From the NCBI RefSeq assembly GCF_000311845.1, contig NZ_HE978574.1, forward strand, positions 502,063 through 566,062: 64,000 nt of DNA, given 5' to 3'. The DNA comes from Enorma massiliensis phI. GTDB lineage: Bacteria; Actinomycetota; Coriobacteriia; Coriobacteriales; Coriobacteriaceae. The notes beneath the pieces are model-generated. The model saw only the letters and a list, made by a program, of their open reading frames with translations. It was not told the DNA's origin and did no database searches. Made by a program: the position numbers and the translations under genes. This document shows, piece after piece, positions 33,595-42,616 of the stretch (the stretch's first letter is position 1; the number at the start of each line of letters is the position of its first letter).

Positions 33595-33804
33595 GTGCTT
33601 TCTTTGGCCGACATCATCGTGCTCGCATTGGTGGCCGTCGCGTTCGTGGCGGTGTGCGTGCGTGTGCGGCGCAAGGGGTCGTGTGCGGATTGCGCCTCGG
33701 CGGGCGTCTGCACGGGGCATTGCAGTTCGAGCACCAAGAAGAGCTGCCCGGCCATGAAGGGCGTCGACGCTGTGGCGCAGGAGCTCGAGCAAAGTGTAAA
33801 GTGA
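33595..33804 (+). CDS. FeoB-associated cysteine-rich membrane protein
   Basis: A 69-residue protein: one membrane helix (about residues 4-24, ADIIVLALVAVAFVAVCV) followed by a cysteine-rich tail (CADCASAGVCTGHC, KKSCPAM). This matches the small FeoB-associated proteins that act in place of FeoC, perhaps through a metal or Fe-S site. The GTG at 33595, nine bases after AGGAGG, is the likely start; a GTG nine bases earlier overlaps the binding site. Its TGA stop is the first three bases of a family 3 repeat. Confidence 0.83.
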   Translation: MLSLADIIVLALVAVAFVAVCVRVRRKGSCADCASAGVCTGHCSSSTKKSCPAMKGVDAVAQELEQSVK

Positions 33805-33830
33805 CAAAACGAACCCGGTTCAATTTCTCA
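33802..33830. repeat. Family 3 repeat, decayed, overlapping a stop codon
   Basis: TGACAAAACGAACCCGGTTC is intact, but the right arm has become AATTTCTCA. The first TGA ends the cysteine-rich gene. With the copy at 33997-34025 it forms the outermost inverted pair around the 141-base element. Confidence 0.8.
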
Positions 33831-33836
33831 TTCTAG

Positions 33837-33977
33837 GTTCGAGGCTCGAGTCGGTAAGTTTTTTAAGATCGGACGAGTAGACCGTGTTGTACGCAAAGCC
33901 GTTCCTGCGGTTTTATTGGCTTCAAAGGGCGGTCTACTCGGCACATCGCGAAAAACCTACCGACTCGAGCCTCGAAC
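33837..33977. mobile_element. 141-base hairpin element (family 6), copy 2
   Basis: The first 20 bases, GTTCGAGGCTCGAGTCGGTA, are exactly complemented by the last 20. The pairing continues through GTTTTT and an inner GAGTAGACC/GGTCTACTC stem, leaving a small central region. It has the same length and design as 16080-16220 and is flanked by two family 3 copies. Confidence 0.82.
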
Positions 33978-33996
33978 TTTTTGCTGTGCCTAACAA

Positions 33997-34025
33997 TGAG
34001 AAAATGAACCGGGTTCGTTTTATCA
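33997..34025. repeat. Family 3 repeat
   Basis: TGAGAAAATGAACC, G, GGTTCGTTTTATCA. The right arm is intact and the left has changes that mirror those of the copy at 33802-33830. It lies 135 bases before the GS-like gene. Confidence 0.82.
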
Positions 34026-34159
34026 AACCGGGCTCGCTGCACCATTTTGCGGGCACCGCCTATCGTGCCCCGGAAACGCTGCTGAAACAATCGTATGGCA
34101 CAGTGAACGGGTACGTGCGTGTACTGTGTGAACCCCAGTATTAGGGAGGACACTGGCTC

Positions 34160-35500
34160 ATGGATCAGCAGCAGAACATCGACTTCGTTCTTCGCACCGT
34201 CGAGGAGCGCGGCATCCGCTTTGTGCATCTCTGGTTTACCGATGTGCTCGGCAGGCTCAAGAGCTTCGCCATTAGCCCCGAAGACCTCGAGGTCGCCTTC
34301 GAGGAGGGCGTCGGCTTCGACGGCTCTGCCATCGAAGGATTCACCGCGCCCGAGGAGGCCGACATGCTCGCCTTCCCGGACCCCTCTACGTTCCAGGTGC
34401 TTCCCTGGCGTCCCTCGCACGACGGCGTGGCTCGCGTGTTCTGCGACATTCGCAAGCCCGACCGCACGTATTTCGAGGGCGATCCGCGCGAGTGCCTGCG
34501 TCGCATGTTCCGCAAGGCGGAGTCGTCCGGATACATCATGAACGTCGGCACGGAGCTCGAATACTATTACTTCCCCGACGACCACACGCCCGTTCCCATG
34601 GACGAGGTGGGCTACTTCGATCTCATGCCGTCTGATTCCGCGCGCGACCTGCGCCGTGACACCGTGCTCACCCTCGAGAAGATGAGCATCCCGGTCGAGT
34701 ACACCTTCCATTCGTCGGGTAAGTCGCAGCACGGCATCTCGTTGCGCCATGCCGAGGCGCTCACTACCTCGGATGCCATCATGACGGCCAAGTACATCAT
34801 CAAGCTCGAGGCCTATGCGTCCGATATCCATGCCTCGTTCATGCCCAAACCCATCGCGGGGGCGCCGTCGAGCGCCATGTTCCTCCACCAGTCGCTCTTC
34901 GATCGCCAGGGGAACAACGTCTTCTGGGGCGAGGACGACAACACGTACCATCTTTCCGATCTTGCCAAGCACTACATGGCGGGCATCCTTGCGCACGCGC
35001 AAGAGATCAGCGCCATCACCAACCCTACGGTTAACTCTTACAAGCGCCTCACCACGGGCGAGGGGAATACGCCCGAGTCCGCTACATGGGGGCTGCGCAA
35101 CCGCTCTGCGATGATTCGCGTTCCCATCTATAAGCCGGGCAAGCAGCTCTCCACGCGTATCGAGCTGCGCTCCCCGGATCCGATGTCGAACCCCTATCTC
35201 GTGAACGCGGTGACGCTCGCCGCCGGCCTCGACGGTATCGAGCGAAAGCTGGAGCTTCCGCCCGAGGCCACGGCCGAAATGCTCAACCAGGGCCCCGAGG
35301 CGCTGGCTGCTACCGGCTATGCGCCCCTGCCGCGCAGTCTCGACGAGGCCCTCGATTACTTCGAGGACTCCCAGTTTATGAAGGACGCGCTCGGTGAGCA
35401 TATCCACTCGTTCTTCCTCAAGAAGAAACGCGCCGAGTGGGCGAAGTTCACCTCGACGGTCACCGAGTGGGAGATCAAGCACTACTTCGCAAATTCCTAG
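34160..35500 (+). CDS. Glutamine synthetase family protein with altered metal site
   Basis: A 446-residue protein that follows type I-alpha glutamine synthetase end to end (VGFDGSAIEGF, NPTVNSYKRL, NRSAMIRVP). Compared with Bacillus GlnA from memory, three metal ligands remain: Glu132, Glu134 and Glu335 (STRIELRS). Three are lost. HHEVAPGQHE is FHSSGKSQHG here, putting Ser185 and Gly192 in place of two glutamates. NGSGMH is PSSAMF, putting Phe241 in place of the ligand His. Ordinary glutamine synthesis therefore looks doubtful; it may act on another amine, or as a regulator. AGGGAGG lies 11 bases before the ATG. A GlnR-like regulator follows. Confidence 0.85.
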   Translation: MDQQQNIDFVLRTVEERGIRFVHLWFTDVLGRLKSFAISPEDLEVAFEEGVGFDGSAIEGFTAPEEADMLAFPDPSTFQVLPWRPSHDGVARVFCDIRKPDRTYFEGDPRECLRRMFRKAESSGYIMNVGTELEYYYFPDDHTPVPMDEVGYFDLMPSDSARDLRRDTVLTLEKMSIPVEYTFHSSGKSQHGISLRHAEALTTSDAIMTAKYIIKLEAYASDIHASFMPKPIAGAPSSAMFLHQSLFDRQGNNVFWGEDDNTYHLSDLAKHYMAGILAHAQEISAITNPTVNSYKRLTTGEGNTPESATWGLRNRSAMIRVPIYKPGKQLSTRIELRSPDPMSNPYLVNAVTLAAGLDGIERKLELPPEATAEMLNQGPEALAATGYAPLPRSLDEALDYFEDSQFMKDALGEHIHSFFLKKKRAEWAKFTSTVTEWEIKHYFANS

Positions 35501-35723
35501 CGAAGTTCGGGTGGCTGCGCGGTAACGACCTTGTGTCCGCCGTGCAGCTGAGCGTGCCGTCTGGCCGGTCAGTTGAAGGTTCCGGCAACGGGCACGGGCC
35601 GGCGGAGGCGCGCAGGGTCGCAGGAAGGGTTTTATGATCCCTCCTACGTGCGGAAATGCGCATCTGCGCTGCAAGTGGTAGGTGTTTTACGGTAAGATAA
35701 AGCAACGCGTTAGGAGGTGCTGC

Positions 35724-36386
35724 ATGGCCGAGAAGTGCATTTTGTTTATGGCCAGGACAACGCGGTTCCACGAGTTTGCCCGGACCCTCACCCAATCGCT
35801 GGGTGTGGAGGTGAGCTTGGCGACTCCCGATTCTCCTAACGCGGCACACGATTTTGACCTGCTGATGCTCGATGGGGATGGCATTCGCAACGACCGCATC
35901 GACCAGATCGCGAAATGGCTCGAGGACCGCGGCGGCATCCCGATGCTCGTGATCGTAGACGACGAGACCCTTCCGTCGCTGCGCCTGCCCGCGCACTCCC
36001 GCTCCGACTTCATCTGCTCTTCGGCGAGCCCCGCGGAGCTCGAGGCACGTGCGCGTCGCCTTATGGGAGATGACGACTCCTTCAACCTCGACGACATTCT
36101 TCATATCGATAACCTCGTCATCAACCTCGCGACCTATCAGGTCTATCTCGATGACGAGCCCGTCGACCTCACGCTCATGGAGTACTCGCTGCTCTCGTTC
36201 TTGGCCACTCATCCTAACCGGGCCTATTCGCGCGAGGTGCTGCTGCATCGCGTGTGGGGCTTTGAGTACTGCGGCGGCACGCGTACCGTCGACGTGCACA
36301 TCCGTCGCATTCGTTCGAAGGTGGGCCCGCAGATCGCCGCGCACATCACCACCGTCCGCGGTGTGGGTTACCTGTTCAAAGACTAG
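35724..36386 (+). CDS. GlnR-like OmpR family regulator with atypical receiver
   Basis: A 220-residue protein. Residues 1-110 are a degenerate receiver: the β1 acidic pair is missing (KCILFMARTTRF), although FDLLMLDGDG keeps an aspartate. Residues 125-220 are an OmpR-type winged helix (YSREVLLHRVWGFEYCGGTR, VRGVGYLF). This is the pattern of actinobacterial GlnR, an unphosphorylated global nitrogen regulator. Its position 220 bases after the GS-like gene supports a nitrogen role. TAGGAGGT precedes the ATG; no sensor kinase is next to it. Confidence 0.85.
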   Translation: MAEKCILFMARTTRFHEFARTLTQSLGVEVSLATPDSPNAAHDFDLLMLDGDGIRNDRIDQIAKWLEDRGGIPMLVIVDDETLPSLRLPAHSRSDFICSSASPAELEARARRLMGDDDSFNLDDILHIDNLVINLATYQVYLDDEPVDLTLMEYSLLSFLATHPNRAYSREVLLHRVWGFEYCGGTRTVDVHIRRIRSKVGPQIAAHITTVRGVGYLFKD

Positions 36387-36675
36387 CGTGTGTTGGGGCC
36401 GGTTCGCGGCATGCGGCGGCGGTTGGCGTGCGATGGGCCGCGGCGGGCCGGTTCGCGGAGTGCTGCGGCGGGTCGGCTTGCCGGAGGCCGCGGCGGGCCG
36501 GCTTGCGGCGGGCTGTCGATAGGTCGGTTTCCGATAGCGCGATACCTTTCACGTGCCGTTACAATTAGTTAAAAATGACTGAAGCTCGCGTGTTGTCTCG
36601 TGCAAACGCGCGGGCTTGGGGTACAACGCTTGCTGAACAACGATTCTGTATGGAAGTTGAAAGGAAGCAGCTACG
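36387..36675. other. GC-rich gap before the HtrA gene
   Basis: No gene. Positions 36400-36520 repeat GCGGCGGGCCGG-like units several times. From 36550 the DNA becomes AT-rich (TTACAATTAGTTAAAAATGA), the likely HtrA promoter region. Confidence 0.4.
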
Positions 36676-38262
36676 ATGGATGAGAAGTATCCCCAGCGTC
36701 CCGAGGGGACCGCGGCGGGCGAGGGCACGGCGTCCTCACCGCGCATAGAGATTGAGCCCACGCCTCAGGCGCCGCAGGGAGCGGCTCCCGCGAGCGCGTC
36801 TTCTGCGCAGCCGACCGTGCCTCAGACGGGGAGCGCACAGGCTGGCTCTCCGCAGGCTGGCACCGCACAGACGGGCACCCATGCGGCCCCATCCGGTGCC
36901 TCGTGGGCAAACCCCTCTGGCACCGCGGGCCCGGCGCAGCCAACGCAGCAGTACGCTGCCCCGCAGGTGGCAGCCGGCGCAGGCGCGTCTGGCGCGGGCC
37001 GCGACCCCCGTTCGTCTCAGGCGCCCTCCGCGCCGGCCGAGACGATCACCCATACCGTGGTGAAGACGAAAACCAAGAAGCTCCCGGTCTTCGTCTCGTC
37101 GCTCGCCGGCCTGGTGGTTGGCGCGGTGCTTGTGATCGCGCTGGTCATGACCGGTGCGCTTCGCATCGGCAGCACCAACGTGGATGCGCCTGCACTTTCG
37201 GATAGCGGCTCGAACCAGACAATTCAGATCGATGCCGAGGATACGACGCTCGCCGAGGCGGTATCTGCCAAGGCGCTGCCCTCGGTGGTCTCCATCACGG
37301 CGGTGAACGAGGGTTCCGGCGAGGGTGGCATCGGGTCGGGCGTGATCCTCGATACCGATGGCAACATCCTCACGAACTACCATGTCATCGAAGGCGCGAC
37401 GACCATCAACGTTTCAACGAACGATGGCGCGAGCTACGAAGCCGAGCTGGTGGGGCAGGACGAGTCGAGCGACCTTGCAGTCATCCGCCTGCAGGGCGCC
37501 GATGCAAGCTCGCTCACGCCCATCGAGATCGGCGACTCCGACAGCCTCACGGTTGGCGAGTGGGTCATGGCAATCGGTAGCCCGTTCGGCAACGAGCAGT
37601 CCGTCTCCACGGGCATCGTGAGCGCGCTCTACCGCTCGACCGCCATGCAGTCCACTTCCGGCACCACGATCTATGCGAACATGATCCAGACCGATGCCGC
37701 CATCAACCCCGGCAACTCGGGCGGCGCGCTCGTGAACGACAACGGCGAGCTCATCGGCATCAACTCGATGATTGAGTCCTACTCCGGCTCGAGCTCGGGC
37801 GTTGGGTTTGCCATTCCAGTGAACTACGCGATCAACATCGCTCAGCAGATCATCGATGGCGAGACCCCCGCGCACCCGTACATCGGCGTGACGGTGACCA
37901 CGGTGAACGCGTACTCCGCGCGCCAGAACAACCTTGCGGTCAGCGAGGGCGCGTACGTGAACTCCGTGAACGCCGACAGCCCGTCCGAGGAGGCGGGGCT
38001 CCGTGAGGGTGATATCGTTACCGCGGTCGACGACACGCAGATTACCTCGGCCGACGGTCTCATCATCGCAGCGCGCGAGCATAGCATCGGCGATACGGTC
38101 ACGCTAACCGTGGTGCGCGATGACGAGACCATCGAGGTTGATGTGACGCTTGGCTCCGATGCCGAGGTGCAGGCCGAGAGCCAGGACGGCACGACGGGGG
38201 AAGGCTCCGGTAACTCGCTCAGCGAAGAGGAGCTGCGTCAGTACCTCGAGGGGCTCATGTAA
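36676..38262 (+). CDS. HtrA/DegP-type membrane-anchored serine protease
   Basis: A 528-residue protease. The first 130 residues are disordered and rich in Pro, Ala and Gln. A membrane helix follows (about 137-158, VSSLAGLVVGAVLVIALVM), then a trypsin-like domain with His236 (TNYHVIEG), Asp266 (SSDLAVIRL) and Ser348 (NPGNSGGAL), and a C-terminal PDZ domain (YIGVTVTTVNAYSARQ onward). It should face outside the membrane and degrade misfolded envelope proteins under stress. AAGGAAG precedes the ATG. Confidence 0.93.
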   Translation: MDEKYPQRPEGTAAGEGTASSPRIEIEPTPQAPQGAAPASASSAQPTVPQTGSAQAGSPQAGTAQTGTHAAPSGASWANPSGTAGPAQPTQQYAAPQVAAGAGASGAGRDPRSSQAPSAPAETITHTVVKTKTKKLPVFVSSLAGLVVGAVLVIALVMTGALRIGSTNVDAPALSDSGSNQTIQIDAEDTTLAEAVSAKALPSVVSITAVNEGSGEGGIGSGVILDTDGNILTNYHVIEGATTINVSTNDGASYEAELVGQDESSDLAVIRLQGADASSLTPIEIGDSDSLTVGEWVMAIGSPFGNEQSVSTGIVSALYRSTAMQSTSGTTIYANMIQTDAAINPGNSGGALVNDNGELIGINSMIESYSGSSSGVGFAIPVNYAINIAQQIIDGETPAHPYIGVTVTTVNAYSARQNNLAVSEGAYVNSVNADSPSEEAGLREGDIVTAVDDTQITSADGLIIAAREHSIGDTVTLTVVRDDETIEVDVTLGSDAEVQAESQDGTTGEGSGNSLSEEELRQYLEGLM

Positions 38263-38294
38263 TGCCAAATGAGGGTCAGTCCCTCATCAGGCAT
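38262..38294. repeat. Palindrome at the htrA stop codon
   Basis: ATGCC, AA, ATGAGGG, five bases, CCCTCAT, CA, GGCAT. Its first base is the last base of the TAA stop. Its AGTCCC-type centre is reminiscent of family 5, but the arms differ. Confidence 0.7.
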
Positions 38295-38305
38295 GGTAAA
38301 CCGAT

Positions 38306-38342
38306 AGGCCCGCTGCGGAGCGCATCCGCGGCGGGCCTTTTG
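38306..38342 (+). terminator. Rho-independent terminator after htrA
   Basis: AGGCCCGC plus TGCGGA pairs with TCCGCG plus GCGGGCCT around five bases (one mismatch), followed by TTTT. Confidence 0.88.
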
Positions 38343-38427
38343 ACGTTTGGGCGTAGGCTGCGTGCGCCGCTCTCCATGTGAAATTGGGACAAAGAGCCTT
38401 TTGCGTGAGCGAGATGTTACGCTATGA

Positions 38428-40720
<2,293 letters not shown>

Positions 40721-40734
40721 AGAAGGAGGTCGCA

Positions 40735-41907
40735 ATGAGTATTGTCGAGCGGGCGCTTGAGCAGCACGCGGCGTGGCATGGAAAGATCGAGGTTGTAAGC
40801 CGTGCGGCGGTGGAGACGGCGGATGATCTTGCGGTTGCCTATACGCCGGGCGTTGCCGCGCCGTGCCTTGAGATTCAGCGCGACCCGGACCTCTCGTATA
40901 CCTATACGCGTCGTGGGAACCTGGTCGCGGTGATTACCGACGGCTCGGCGGTGCTGGGCCTTGGCAACATCGGTCCGGTCGCGGGCATGCCCGTCATGGA
41001 GGGTAAGTGCGCGCTTTTCAAATCGTTTGCCGACATCGATGCCTTCCCGCTGTGCGTAGGCACGCAAGACGTGGACGAGCTCGTCGAGACCATTCGGCTC
41101 ATATCCGGCAGCTTCGGCGGGATCAACCTCGAGGATATCTCGGCTCCGCGTTGCTTCGAGGTGGAACGGCGCCTCAAAGAGGTCTGCGATATTCCCATCT
41201 TCCACGATGACCAGCACGGCACCGCGATTGTGGCGAGCGCAGCGCTCATCAATGCGTGCCGCCTTACCGGGAGGGAGCTCGCAACGGCTCGCATCGTGTT
41301 CTCGGGCGCGGGCGCAGCGGGCATCTCCATCGCATCGCTCATGCTCGAGCTCGGCGCGCGCGACATCGTGCTTTGCGACGTTGACGGTGCGCTCTATGAG
41401 GGAAAGCCGGGCATGAATCCCGCACAGGAGCGCATTGCGGCGCAAACGAACCCACGTGGCGTTACGGGTTCGCTTGCCGACGCGCTTGCAGACGCGGATG
41501 TGTTCGCGGGCGTGAGCGTTGCCGGCGTGCTATCTCAAGACATGGTGCGAAGCATGGCTTCCCATCCCATCGTGTTCGCCCTCGCAAATCCCGTGCCCGA
41601 GATCATGCCCAACGAGGCCCGGGCCGCGGGTGCCGCTGTATGCGCATCCGGGCGCTCGGACTTCCCCAACCAGATCAACAACGTGCTCGTATTTCCCGGC
41701 GTGTTCCGCGGAGCGCTCGATGTGCGTGCCCGCGATATCAGCGACGGCATGATGGTTGCCGCGACGCATGCCATCGCCGGCATGGTGGGGGAAGATGAGC
41801 TGCGGGCCGACTATATCCTGCCTTCGGCGCTTGATAAGCGCGTCGTGCCCGTGGTTGCCGCCGCCGTGGCCGAAGCCGCCCGTGCGGAGGGGCTCGCCCG
41901 CGTTTAG
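40735..41907 (+). CDS. NAD-dependent malic enzyme
   Basis: A 390-residue enzyme that oxidatively decarboxylates malate to pyruvate. Motifs: YTPGVAAPCLEI, VITDGSAVLGLGNIGP, the catalytic Lys in MEGKCALFKSFADIDA, the metal-binding EDI in NLEDISAPRCFEVE, FHDDQHGTAIV and the dinucleotide fold FSGAGAAGISIA. The short form lacks the phosphotransacetylase-like domain of larger malic enzymes. GAAGGAGG precedes the ATG. A family 3 palindrome lies between it and ligA. Confidence 0.94.
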   Translation: MSIVERALEQHAAWHGKIEVVSRAAVETADDLAVAYTPGVAAPCLEIQRDPDLSYTYTRRGNLVAVITDGSAVLGLGNIGPVAGMPVMEGKCALFKSFADIDAFPLCVGTQDVDELVETIRLISGSFGGINLEDISAPRCFEVERRLKEVCDIPIFHDDQHGTAIVASAALINACRLTGRELATARIVFSGAGAAGISIASLMLELGARDIVLCDVDGALYEGKPGMNPAQERIAAQTNPRGVTGSLADALADADVFAGVSVAGVLSQDMVRSMASHPIVFALANPVPEIMPNEARAAGAAVCASGRSDFPNQINNVLVFPGVFRGALDVRARDISDGMMVAATHAIAGMVGEDELRADYILPSALDKRVVPVVAAAVAEAARAEGLARV

Positions 41908-42001
41908 CACGTCGTCGGTGACGGTGCGGTGAGCAGGCTTGCTTTCATTTCGCATCTGTGTACACAGGGGTTGTTGCTTGACAGTGGCTTTGCTCTGGAT
42001 T

Positions 42002-42038
42002 ATTACTTGACGCGTCAACAGTTGATATATCAAGTAAT
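42002..42038. promoter_or_regulatory. Double MarR operator
   Basis: Two perfect 12-base palindromes, TTGACGCGTCAA (42007-42018) and TTGATATATCAA (42022-42033), share the half-site TTGA and lie within an outer dyad ATTACTTGA/TCAAGTAAT. They sit 18 to 50 bases before the MarR gene, where they would cover its promoter. Confidence 0.72.
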
Positions 42039-42055
42039 TAAGGGGATGGATTGGC

Positions 42056-42616
42056 GTGGAAGATCCCGATCTGTTTGAATTCCGTGCCTTGCTTTACCGC
42101 ACGAGCCATGCACAGCGGCAGCTCATGCATCCATTCATGGCGAGCATCGGCCTTGGCACCGGGCAGCCCAGGCTGCTTTCATATCTTGAGGAAAACGGTC
42201 CGAGTTCGCCCCGCGACCTCGCTGAATACTATGAGCTCGACCCGGCGGGCGTCTCGCGCATGCTCGATGCGCTCAGCAAGAAGGGGCTTGTGGCCATAGC
42301 GCCCGCGGCCGATGACCGTCGCAGCAAGGTGGTCTCGCTCACGGCGGAAGGCAAGCGCGTCTCCCAATCGTGGGGTGCTGCGTGTCGCGAGGAGGCGGCG
42401 GCCATGTTGGAGGGCTTCACGCCCGAGGAGCGTGCCGCATTCGCGGATTACCTGGTTCGCGCGCATGCGAACCTGCGTGCCTACGGGCGGCAACTGGCAG
42501 GGGAGGAACCCCGTCCCGCCACGGAGCGGATAGATCCCATACCCGCGGGAGAGGAACCCCGGCCCGCTTCTGCTCTTAGCCAGCCCTCTGCTCCTGAGGA
42601 GGCACCCCATGCATGA
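42056..42616 (+). CDS. MarR family transcriptional regulator
   Basis: A 186-residue regulator. The winged helix (GLGTGQPRLLSYLEENGPS, split before AEYYELDPAGVSRMLDALSK) is typical of MarR repressors that sense drugs or phenolics. After residue 145 comes a proline- and glutamate-rich tail containing GEEPRPA twice. GTG start at 42056 with AAGGGGAT upstream. It overlaps the exporter gene by 8 bases, so repressor and two-subunit exporter form one autoregulated operon. Confidence 0.88.
   Translation: MEDPDLFEFRALLYRTSHAQRQLMHPFMASIGLGTGQPRLLSYLEENGPSSPRDLAEYYELDPAGVSRMLDALSKKGLVAIAPAADDRRSKVVSLTAEGKRVSQSWGAACREEAAAMLEGFTPEERAAFADYLVRAHANLRAYGRQLAGEEPRPATERIDPIPAGEEPRPASALSQPSAPEEAPHA

Noticed and set aside
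33863-35674. A 603-codon minus-strand frame opposite the GS-like gene
   Set aside because: It runs through repeat elements and antisense to a conserved gene, with no domain signal.
36400-36520. Tandem repeat array before the HtrA gene
   Set aside because: The GCGGCGGGCCGG-like units are irregular in length and sequence; ordinary GC-rich low complexity is enough to explain them.
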